A stretch of 33,009 nt of DNA from Thermoflexus hugenholtzii JAD2 (lineage in GTDB: Bacteria; Chloroflexota; UBA11872; UBA12225). Under the pieces are notes generated by a model. That model saw only the letters and a list, made by a program, of their open reading frames with translations, was not told the origin of the DNA and did not search any database. Shown piece by piece: positions 24,358 through 31,028 of this stretch. The stretch spans positions 1 to 33,009 of the forward strand of contig CAMBEO010000020.1 in NCBI GenBank assembly GCA_945865725.1. Reading direction: 5' to 3'. The translations under genes were made by a program, and so were the position numbers. Numbering within the stretch: the stretch's first letter is position 1; each line of letters begins with the position of its first letter.

Positions 24358-26442
24358 CTACGCATGCGCGGCCGGGTTGGTCCAGTACCAGGTCTCGGGC
24401 TCGTACACCGCCGGCGTCGGGTGGATCCACGGGCCGACAAACCCGCCGAGAGCGAGGTCGTCGCGACGGGGCACGTTTGTGAGGCCCTTCTTGACGAGGA
24501 CGACGGTCGGCTGGTTCGCCACGCACCCGGTGAAGAAGGGGCCTTCCTCGACGTGGATCTTGATGATGTCCCACACGAGCCGGTGACGCGTGGTCGCATC
24601 GGATTCGATCTTCGTCTTGTCGTAGAGCGCCCAGATCCGGGCCACCGGGCTGCCCGGTTCCGGTTCCTCCCGCGGGGGCGTCCGGTCAAACGGGTCCTTG
24701 TCGAGGTCCTCGCCCGCCTTCGCCGTCCCTTGCACCGCGTACCAGTTGCCATGGAGGGGTGACCACCGCTGCGGTTCGATCGGCACGAGCCACTGCGGGT
24801 AGACGAGGTGGTTGGGGCCGTCACCGACACCCCAGTTCGCCCGCGTCTGGTACTTGCTCGCCTCCCATGCCTTGTCGAAGGCGCTCCCCGACTCCGGTTG
24901 CGGGTTGAGGGTCACCTTGAGCCCGATTGCCGTCCAGTCCCGGGCGAGGAGCTCGTTCTTGCGGACGTGCTCGCCGTTCGGCGGCTCGGCGGCGGAGTAG
25001 TCCAACGTGAGTTCCATCGGGGTGCCGTCCGGGAACTCGCGGAACCCGTCGCCATTCACGTCCTTGACGCCGATCTCGTCCAGGAGCCCCTTCGCGTAGG
25101 CCGGGTCGAAGCGGATCGCCGCGTCGCGCCACGCCTGGTAGATGGTCCGCCCGCCGGGGACGTTGTATTCGAGCGCCTTCGGGCTCATCGTCCCGGTCGT
25201 TTGCTCGCCCGTCCCGAAGTAGATGGCGCGCTGGACCTGCTGCCGATTGAACGCATGCGAGAGCGCCTTCAGGAACTTCGCATTGCGGAACATCGCGCGG
25301 TACTTCGGATCCTTGTACGTCCAGTTGAAGAAGTACATGGACCCGGTCCCGCCGCCGTTATCCCAGAACCGGAGCTCCATGCCACTCTTCGGCTCGTTGG
25401 TCCGAAGGGTCTCGACGTCGGCAAGCGTGACGGCCGGGGCCTGGTTGCCCTGGAGGTAGTCGGCGGTTCCGGTCGTGAACTGGAGCTTGAGGACTTCGGG
25501 ATCGCCGTACGTGCGACCGACGATGCGATCGATGTACGGCAGCTGGTTCCCGGACTTGTCGACGACCCAGTAGTACGGGTTCCGCACCCAAGACTGTTCC
25601 TGTCCGGGTACGAGCGACTGGAACTTCCACCCCGTAAGTACCGGGCAATCGGGATTGTTCCGATGCTCACGCTTCGCGAGGTACGTCTCGACCCAGGTCT
25701 TGGGGTCGAGCGTCGGGTTGTACTTGAGATGGAACTGCGAGAGGTAATGCTTCGGGTCGAGCCAGCGACCATTGACGAACGGGTCGCGCTTCACCCACAT
25801 CGCCATGCGGTCGGCGGTCAAGGGCGCGGGCGAGTCGAAGGTCATCCGGAAGGTGAAGTCATCGACCTTCGTGAACTTCGCGAGGGTCCCGGTCCCGGAC
25901 TTGGTCTCGTCCGGAGGGAGCTCCTTGACGTCGGGATTGCCGACCTCGTCCTCCCACCAGTAGATGACGTCGTCCGCGGAGAACGGCGCGCCGTCGGACC
26001 AGCGGACGCCCTGCCGGAGGTAGAAGGTCCATTCGGTGGCGCCCGCGTTCGCCTCCCACCGCTCGACCAGGCCCGGACCGACGTCCATTCCGTCCCGGAG
26101 CCATCGCAATGGCGAGTGGCCATACATGAAGTTGGCGACCCGGCGGGAATACTCCAGGTCGTTGGTGTACCCCATTGCCAGGTTAAGGGTGCCGCCATAG
26201 GTTCCGGCCGACAGCCACTTGAAGTCGACGACTAGCGGGTTCGCGGGAAGCCGCTGCTCAACTGGGGGCAGCGCCCCGGACGCCACCTGCGCTGCGAGCA
26301 GGGGACTTTCCCCGTACTTACCGGATTGCGCCGATGCCGCACCGGGCGATATGCCGATGGTCGCTGCACTCGCGCTGACCGCCGCCGCGGACGCGAACTT
26401 GAGCAGCCCCCGACGATCGAGACGTGTCTCCATTGCCTTCAT
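24358..26442 (-). CDS. ABC transporter substrate-binding protein, family 5 (peptide/opine type)
   Basis: A 694-aa extracytoplasmic solute-binding protein of family 5. The N terminus is a Tat-type signal with DRRGLLKFASAAAVSASAAT and an AxA-like ASAQ cleavage region; no lipobox cysteine is seen. The mature part shows LVERWEANAGATEWTFYLRQGVRWSDGAPFSADDVIYWWED, the family signature, and NPYYWVVDKSGNQLPYIDRI. It is longer than DppA-type proteins (about 500-550 aa), as in a known large subfamily paired with long DppC-like permeases. Two starts are possible: ATG at 26442 with GGAG too close, or ATG at 26433 with better spacing. It is the first gene of the importer operon. The cargo is unknown. Confidence 0.93.
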   Translation of the reverse strand: MKAMETRLDRRGLLKFASAAAVSASAATIGISPGAASAQSGKYGESPLLAAQVASGALPPVEQRLPANPLVVDFKWLSAGTYGGTLNLAMGYTNDLEYSRRVANFMYGHSPLRWLRDGMDVGPGLVERWEANAGATEWTFYLRQGVRWSDGAPFSADDVIYWWEDEVGNPDVKELPPDETKSGTGTLAKFTKVDDFTFRMTFDSPAPLTADRMAMWVKRDPFVNGRWLDPKHYLSQFHLKYNPTLDPKTWVETYLAKREHRNNPDCPVLTGWKFQSLVPGQEQSWVRNPYYWVVDKSGNQLPYIDRIVGRTYGDPEVLKLQFTTGTADYLQGNQAPAVTLADVETLRTNEPKSGMELRFWDNGGGTGSMYFFNWTYKDPKYRAMFRNAKFLKALSHAFNRQQVQRAIYFGTGEQTTGTMSPKALEYNVPGGRTIYQAWRDAAIRFDPAYAKGLLDEIGVKDVNGDGFREFPDGTPMELTLDYSAAEPPNGEHVRKNELLARDWTAIGLKVTLNPQPESGSAFDKAWEASKYQTRANWGVGDGPNHLVYPQWLVPIEPQRWSPLHGNWYAVQGTAKAGEDLDKDPFDRTPPREEPEPGSPVARIWALYDKTKIESDATTRHRLVWDIIKIHVEEGPFFTGCVANQPTVVLVKKGLTNVPRRDDLALGGFVGPWIHPTPAVYEPETWYWTNPAAHA

Positions 26443-26556
26443 GCTCCACGCACCGTCGGCCCGCGTCCCCGAGCATCGTGCCTCGCGCCCCGCGATTCAT
26501 CGTCGAGCGGACGGGTGACCTACGCCTTCATGCTACACGCGCACTGGGAGCGCGGA

Positions 26557-26600
26557 CGTCCCGCTTGCCGTGGATACCATGCCTAGCAGCAAGCGGGACG
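26557..26600. promoter_or_regulatory. Perfect 12-bp inverted repeat in a divergent promoter region
   Basis: CGTCCCGCTTGC at 26557-26568 and GCAAGCGGGACG at 26589-26600, separated by 20 bases whose centre reads TGGATACCA. It lies 40 bases before the SDR start and 115 before the importer start. The 32-base centre-to-centre distance equals three helical turns, fitting a regulator operator, though an RNA hairpin in the SDR leader is also possible. No regulator gene adjoins. Confidence 0.55.
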
Positions 26601-26640
26601 CGCCTGCGTTTTCGCTGGCGGCGCGAGGATCGACGGCACG

Positions 26641-27402
26641 ATGGACATGAGGGTGCGTGAACCTGCGCGGGTGGCGATCGTCACTGGCGGCGCGAGCGGC
26701 ATCGGGGAAGCCATCGCGAGGCGGCTTCACCGGGACGGGCATCACGTGGTCGTGGCGGACGTGCGGGGCGATTTCGCTGGGGCGGTCGCCGCTTCACTGG
26801 GCAGTGACCAGGTGGGTCGGGCGTCGTCCATCGAAGTCGATGTCGCCTCGGAAGCGAGCGTGCGGGCGATGGTGGCCCGCGTCGTTGCCGACCACGGCCG
26901 GATCGACGTGCTGGTCAACAATGCCGGGATTGCCGGGCAATCCGCCCCGGCAACGGACCTACCAGATGGCGAGTGGGAGCGAGTCATCGCCATCGACTTG
27001 TCCAGTGTTTACTATGGATGTCGATCGGTGATTCCCCACATGATCGCTCGTGGCTGGGGCCGGATCATCAACATTGCTTCGATCGCCGGCAAGGAAGGGA
27101 ACCCGAATGCGGTGCCCTATTCAGCGGCAAAGGCGGGGGTGATCGGCTTGACCAAGGCGATCGCGAAGGAGGTGGCGACGACAGGGGTCCTCGTCAACGC
27201 CGTGGCGCCGGCCGTGATCCAGACCCCAATCCTTGACCAGGTGTCGGAGGCGCATCGCCAGTACATGGTGGCGCGCATCCCGATGGGGCGTACCGGCGGT
27301 CCCGGTGAAGTCGCCTCCCTCGTCGCCTGGCTCGCCTCGGACGAGTGCTCGTTCTCGACCGGCGCGGTCTTCGATATCTCAGGCGGACGCGCGACCTACT
27401 GA
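26641..27402 (+). CDS. Short-chain dehydrogenase/reductase (FabG-like)
   Basis: A 253-aa classical SDR using NAD(P). All signatures are present: TGGASGIG at 15-22 (cofactor loop), Asp40 after VVVAD (suggesting NAD preference), NNAG at 93-96, Ser147 in NIASIAG, and Tyr160 with Lys164 in YSAAK; the C terminus has [15 protein letters not shown] and DISGG. The start at 26641 is used, with an ATG two codons downstream as an alternative; GAGG lies about 12 bases upstream. It diverges from the importer operon and ends five bases from the convergent binding-protein gene. It probably oxidises a sugar or hydroxyacid, but 3-ketoacyl reduction cannot be excluded. Confidence 0.93.
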   Translation: MDMRVREPARVAIVTGGASGIGEAIARRLHRDGHHVVVADVRGDFAGAVAASLGSDQVGRASSIEVDVASEASVRAMVARVVADHGRIDVLVNNAGIAGQSAPATDLPDGEWERVIAIDLSSVYYGCRSVIPHMIARGWGRIINIASIAGKEGNPNAVPYSAAKAGVIGLTKAIAKEVATTGVLVNAVAPAVIQTPILDQVSEAHRQYMVARIPMGRTGGPGEVASLVAWLASDECSFSTGAVFDISGGRATY

Positions 27403-27406
27403 GTGG

Positions 27407-28867
27407 TCAAGCCTCGTCGTGCCCGGCCTTCGCGGTTGCCTCGTCCCACAGGCGTGCCGCCTCGAGTAGCGCCTTGCGGGGCGACACCTCCCCCCGCGCG
27501 ATCGCATTCAGGCGGTTGAGCAGGACCGACTCCATCTCGACGGGTATCGGGAGAGCCGGGGCCTCGATACCGTCGTCGAGGTACGGTGCCACGAACTCGC
27601 TTATGATCGGTATCCGCAAGAAGCCCCGCACGGCGGCAGAACGCCGGGTGGGCACCTGCCCGGACGTCGCGGCGACGGCTACCAGCGCATCGGGGTCGAC
27701 CAGTGCGCGCACGAGTTCCCATGCGTGGTCGGGTACCCGAGACTCGCGCGCGACGTACCACAACGAGTGGGTCGCGATGGTTCCGGAGGAGGTGCCGTCC
27801 GCGGGATACCCGGACCCTCCCGGCACGGTTGGCGGACCGACCCGCAATTCCGCGACGCGCGACGGGGTAGCCGTGATGACCCGGAGGACCCCCGCGAGGG
27901 TCGTCCAGGCGCCGACCACGCCCTGCGCGGCCAGGTCGCTCATGACGGTCGAGCCAGTCGCATTCCGGCTGACGGTGTCCGTCTGGCCGCGATCAGCGAG
28001 GTACTGCGCGACCGCAATCCCCTCGTCGCCCGCGAACGCTGCCCGACCGAATTCCACGGGTGCCACGCCGTACCTGCGCAAGCCCTCGTAAAACTCGAGA
28101 TGAAGGCCGTTCACCGCGACGAGCCGACGCCCCGCGGCCGTGCGCGTCCGTCCGGACGGCCCGCGGTTGCACGCGAGGACGACCTCCTCCCAGGTGCGCG
28201 GGACGTTCACGCCGCTGGAGGCGAGCACGTCAGCGCGCCACACGAAGCGACGGGGGTTCGCGAGCCACGGGACGCCGACCACGCCGGAACGCGTGGTGAC
28301 CTGAGCGACCGACGCGGCAGTGAAATCCCCGCGCAGGTCGACGAGGAGGTCGCGGTCCTCCACTGGCCTCGCTAGCCTGAGGTGCCGGAGGGTGGACACG
28401 TTTCCAGTGCCGGCCGGGACCACGTCCGACGGGATGCCGGCGGCATGCTCCGCGATGAGGCGGTTGAACGCGTCACCATCGGACGTCGGTCCCCGCAGGG
28501 CTAGGCTTGGCTGGCGACCGCCCGCACTACCGAGTACCGCCGGATTGATCCCGGCCGCGAGCCCAAGGGACGAGCCTTGCAACCCGACCGTCGGTCGACC
28601 GGTTCCTGATCGGAACCCGATAGGCGCCGTGCCTGCGATCGTGACGCGCAGGTTCGGGTAGGCCGAGCGGAGCGACGGCAGGACGTCTGTCCGGACGACG
28701 TGCTCAACCGTCGGCGCAACACCACCGAGCCAAATCTCCACCGAGGCGGGTGGGAGCCACCGATGCGACGGCCCAGCGGTGTCCGCGACCGAACGCCCGC
28801 ATGCCGCGGCCACTAGCCCTGTCACGCCGGCGACGAGAAACCGCCGACGGCTACCCGTCGGGTCCAT
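27407..28867 (-). CDS. ABC extracellular solute-binding protein, probable lipoprotein
   Basis: A 486-aa protein resembling family 1 sugar-binding proteins. The N terminus MDPTGSRRRFLVAGVTGLVAAACGRS combines a twin-arginine pattern and a weak lipobox at Cys23. The body fits the type: VEIWLGGVAPTVEHVV, DGDAFNRLIAEHAAGIPSDVVPAG, VVGVPWLANPRRFVWRADVLASSGVNVPRTWEEVV, and NARAIGAW-like AQGVVGAWTTLAGVLR. The ATG at 28867 has no ribosome-binding site, but a strong promoter is positioned so that transcription would start at this ATG. No permease or ATPase genes are nearby, so it is an orphan binding protein here. The sugar specificity is unknown. Confidence 0.82.
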   Translation of the reverse strand: MDPTGSRRRFLVAGVTGLVAAACGRSVADTAGPSHRWLPPASVEIWLGGVAPTVEHVVRTDVLPSLRSAYPNLRVTIAGTAPIGFRSGTGRPTVGLQGSSLGLAAGINPAVLGSAGGRQPSLALRGPTSDGDAFNRLIAEHAAGIPSDVVPAGTGNVSTLRHLRLARPVEDRDLLVDLRGDFTAASVAQVTTRSGVVGVPWLANPRRFVWRADVLASSGVNVPRTWEEVVLACNRGPSGRTRTAAGRRLVAVNGLHLEFYEGLRRYGVAPVEFGRAAFAGDEGIAVAQYLADRGQTDTVSRNATGSTVMSDLAAQGVVGAWTTLAGVLRVITATPSRVAELRVGPPTVPGGSGYPADGTSSGTIATHSLWYVARESRVPDHAWELVRALVDPDALVAVAATSGQVPTRRSAAVRGFLRIPIISEFVAPYLDDGIEAPALPIPVEMESVLLNRLNAIARGEVSPRKALLEAARLWDEATAKAGHDEA

Positions 28868-29170
28868 GAGACCATCGTGGCACCGGTCCGGCACGGTGTC
28901 AAGCCATGACTTTCACCAGCGGCCACTGCCATCGACCAGCCGCCCTAGGAACGCGAGCGTCCCGTCAGACGAGACCCGGTTCACCCCCGGTCTCCAATCC
29001 CGTGCACCAACGCGGGGCAATTGCGGTTGCCTGGAAGCGCCGACGTCAAGCTGGCCTGGCGCGCTCCGGTGGCGATTACGCGCCATGCCCGGATGGACCT
29101 GCCAGGCGTTTCCAGTTCGCGGAAGTTGCCGACGAAGGGCGCACGCGATGGATCACGGAGGGAAGTCTTA
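28868..29170. other. 303-base divergent intergenic region
   Basis: It holds the leaderless-type promoter for the solute-binding protein on its left side. A weak hairpin (GAGACC at 28971 and GGTCTC at 28989) and the GGAGGG ribosome-binding site of the serine hydrolase at about 29157 are also visible. I see no small gene or RNA, and no clear plus-strand promoter. Confidence 0.5.
28874..28902 (-). promoter_or_regulatory. Sigma-70-like promoter of the orphan binding protein, leaderless geometry
   Basis: On the minus strand TTGACA (28897-28902) is followed by exactly 17 bases and CACGAT (28874-28879, three of six consensus matches). Six bases then separate the -10 from the ATG at 28867. The expected transcription start coincides with the start codon, which explains the lack of a ribosome-binding site. 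Confidence 0.6.
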
Positions 29171-30640
29171 ATGATTGGCGACGCCCAGGCGGCGGCCATC
29201 GCCGCGATGCGCGATTGCGTCGGACGCTACGGCGAGGTCGGCATGCAGGTCGCCGCATACCACCGGGGCGAGCGCGTGGTGCACGCGTGGTTGGGTACCG
29301 CCGACCCGGAGACCGGCCGAGCAGTCGACGCGGACACCGTCTTCCTCATGTTCTCGTGCTCGAAGGCCATCACCGCGACGGTCATTCACCGGCTTGCCCA
29401 AAGGGGCCGGGTGGACTACGACGCGCACGTCGCCTCGTACTGGCCGGAGTTCGCCGCGTCGGGCAAGGGCGGAATCACGGTTCGGCACGTCCTGAGCCAT
29501 CGGGCAGGCCTGCCGGAAGTTGCTGGGGCATCGTGGGTTGACCAATGGAACCTGGCCGACGCGGCGCGGGCGGTCGCCGGGGCGGAACCGTCCTGGCCTG
29601 CCGGATCGACTATGCAATACCACCCGGTCACCTTCGGGTCAATCCTTGGGACGATCGCCTGCAGGATCACTGGGCTGCCTTTCGTCGAGGTGGTGCGCCG
29701 CGAGGTCGGCGACGTGGCCGGCACTGCCGACCTCCACTTCGGGATCGGTCCGGGTGACCCAATCCTCGCGGCACGGCGAGCCCGCCTGATGGTGTCCCGC
29801 CCGTTCCCATCTGACCCGATCGCCGGTGAGCCATCCTCTGACAGTTGGGCGACCGCCAGGACGATGGTCGATCTCGGTGAGGATCCCCGATGGGTCCACG
29901 GCACGATGCCGGCGGCGAACCTGACGTGTACGGCCGACGCGCTCGCACGTCACTATGCGGCGATGCGTCCGGGAGGCATCGGCGGCGAGGCCTTGCTTGA
30001 TACCGCGACGATCGCGCTGGTGAGCGAACCCTGCCACGGGGCCGATGGAGTGACGCTTCAATCTGGAATGGGGCTCGGGTACATGCTTGGGGCCGTGCCA
30101 TTCATCTCGCCGACCGGTTGGAGGTTCGCACCGTGGCACGGAGCGTTTGGCCACGATGGGTCGGGTGGCCGCGCGGGGATGTACTGCCCGAAGCACGACC
30201 TCGCGATCGCGCTCGCGAAGAACGCCCACTCGCCGTCCGGGTTCGGCCTGGCGTCATGGTCCGTTGTTGTCGACGCCATTGCCGTCTCACTCGGGATCCC
30301 GCTTGACGTAACGTGGTGGATCGGGAGGACTGCGCTTCATTCCGGTCTCCCGGCCAGAGCGGTCCGAGTGCGCTGGTCTCCCGGTACAGCCCCTTTCATC
30401 TGCCGCAAGCGTCCCACGCTGCGGCGGGAGAGGGAAGCATCGCCACCACCCCCACCTAACGGGAAGCGCGTGGCGCCCATGCGACAGGCGGAAGCGCCGT
30501 CGAGACAGCGTCAATCGCGCGTTCATCACGCGCGTCCGACATGGCCCCGGAGAGGGCCATCGCGGCGGCGGCAGGTAATGACGTCGCCATGCCGGGCGAT
30601 CCACGCCTTGCGCCCGCGAACCCCTCGAGCTCGGCGATGA
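29171..30640 (+). CDS. Serine hydrolase of the beta-lactamase/esterase fold (copy 2), 3' extended through a repeat
   Basis: A serine hydrolase of the class C beta-lactamase/family VIII esterase group, 489 aa as read. The nucleophile motif is SCSK (Ser62 to Lys65), the YxN position reads YHP (Tyr150), as in EstB-like esterases, and GHDG (His328) stands for the third motif. The start at 29171 has GGAGGG about nine bases upstream. The fold seems to end near VTWWIGRTALHS (about residue 395). Beyond about residue 406 the frame runs through a type B repeat and then antisense to the TSCPD-like gene, giving an Arg/Pro-rich tail of about 83 residues with no similarity to anything. The original stop codon was probably lost. 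Confidence 0.85.
   Translation: MIGDAQAAAIAAMRDCVGRYGEVGMQVAAYHRGERVVHAWLGTADPETGRAVDADTVFLMFSCSKAITATVIHRLAQRGRVDYDAHVASYWPEFAASGKGGITVRHVLSHRAGLPEVAGASWVDQWNLADAARAVAGAEPSWPAGSTMQYHPVTFGSILGTIACRITGLPFVEVVRREVGDVAGTADLHFGIGPGDPILAARRARLMVSRPFPSDPIAGEPSSDSWATARTMVDLGEDPRWVHGTMPAANLTCTADALARHYAAMRPGGIGGEALLDTATIALVSEPCHGADGVTLQSGMGLGYMLGAVPFISPTGWRFAPWHGAFGHDGSGGRAGMYCPKHDLAIALAKNAHSPSGFGLASWSVVVDAIAVSLGIPLDVTWWIGRTALHSGLPARAVRVRWSPGTAPFICRKRPTLRREREASPPPPPNGKRVAPMRQAEAPSRQRQSRVHHARPTWPRRGPSRRRQVMTSPCRAIHALRPRTPRARR
30388..30446. repeat. Type B repeat overlapping the serine hydrolase 3' end
   Basis: CCCCTTTCATCTGCCGCAAG followed by CGTCCCACGCTGCGGCGGGAGAGGGAAGC. It ends about ten bases from the stop codon of the convergent TSCPD-like gene and is read in frame by the serine hydrolase gene. 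Confidence 0.8.
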
Positions 30641-30911
30641 CCGCTTTGAGGCGCGCCGCCGGGCTAACGGTCGAGGGCATCTGGATGGCGAACGATGCAA
30701 GTCGGCCGAGTGCCTCGACGATCGTCGCCGCGTCGCTCCCGGGTTTGGCAGCCCGAAGCGATACCTCGCGAGGCGAGCCGACGCGGTCGACGCGCACTGA
30801 CGCCCTGAGCGCGCCGAACGGCGACCAGACCGTCGCAGTCGATGAAGCCCCGATCGCGGGATGGGCGCCATGCCCCAAGCCCGCGCTGTCGAACGTGATG
30901 CCACTGCCCAT
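30456..30911 (-). CDS. Small stand-alone TSCPD-like (NrdJ C-terminal-like) domain protein
   Basis: A 151-aa soluble protein. The central part, SVRVDRVGSPREVSLRAAK then PGSDAATIVEALGRLASFAIQ and ARLKAVIAELEGFAG, resembles the small TSCPD-type domain found at the C terminus of B12-dependent ribonucleotide reductases (NrdJ), where it reads GKxGS...EALGRL. This copy is alone and has no cysteine at all, so the metal-binding Cys of typical TSCPD domains is missing. AGGAGG lies seven bases upstream of the ATG at 30911, which makes it a real gene rather than an antisense shadow. A promoter with an overlapping LexA box precedes it. The C terminus beyond about residue 110 is Ala-rich. The function is unknown; a DNA-damage link is inferred. 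Confidence 0.65.
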   Translation of the reverse strand: MGSGITFDSAGLGHGAHPAIGASSTATVWSPFGALRASVRVDRVGSPREVSLRAAKPGSDAATIVEALGRLASFAIQMPSTVSPAARLKAVIAELEGFAGARRGSPGMATSLPAAAAMALSGAMSDARDERAIDAVSTALPPVAWAPRASR

Positions 30912-30947
30912 CACTCGCCTCCTGACGCCTTGATCCACCGGACCGTT

Positions 30948-30965
30948 CTAGAACATTAGTTCTAG
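30948..30965. promoter_or_regulatory. LexA (SOS) box, CTAGAAC-N4-GTTCTAG
   Basis: The 18-base element is CTAGAAC, ATTA, GTTCTAG, with perfect seven-base arms containing the GAAC-N4-GTTC core of the LexA box in Gram-positives and related phyla. It covers the -10 hexamer of the TSCPD-like gene's promoter, a classic repressor position. The MATE gene starts 63 bases away on the other side. Confidence 0.75.
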
Positions 30966-30987
30966 CACCGATGGCGACGCGAGTCAA
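30959..30987 (-). promoter_or_regulatory. Promoter of the TSCPD-like gene
   Basis: On the minus strand TTGACT (30982-30987) is followed by exactly 17 bases and TAGAAC (30959-30964), five of six and four of six consensus matches. The -10 forms one half of the LexA box. The predicted start near 30952 gives a leader of about 40 bases with a good ribosome-binding site. Confidence 0.65.
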
Positions 30988-31016
30988 ATGGGGTCCCCAT
31001 CCGGTCGCGGCCCGCC

Positions 31017-31022
31017 TACGAT
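31017..31022 (+). promoter_or_regulatory. Possible -10 element of the MATE gene (leaderless geometry)
   Basis: TACGAT matches TATAAT at four of six bases and ends six bases before the ATG, the same spacing as at the orphan binding-protein gene. No convincing -35 is seen, so this is tentative. It would explain the absent ribosome-binding site. Confidence 0.35.
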
Positions 31023-31028
31023 TGGTGC

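Noticed and set aside
24808-26235. Long plus-strand frame (475 codons) opposite the ABC binding protein
   Set aside because: Antisense shadow with no recognisable fold, rich in Arg/Val/Leu; the binding protein is complete.
28960-29000. GGTTCAC-like stretch resembling a tRNA T-arm
   Set aside because: No acceptor, D or anticodon arms can be folded around it.
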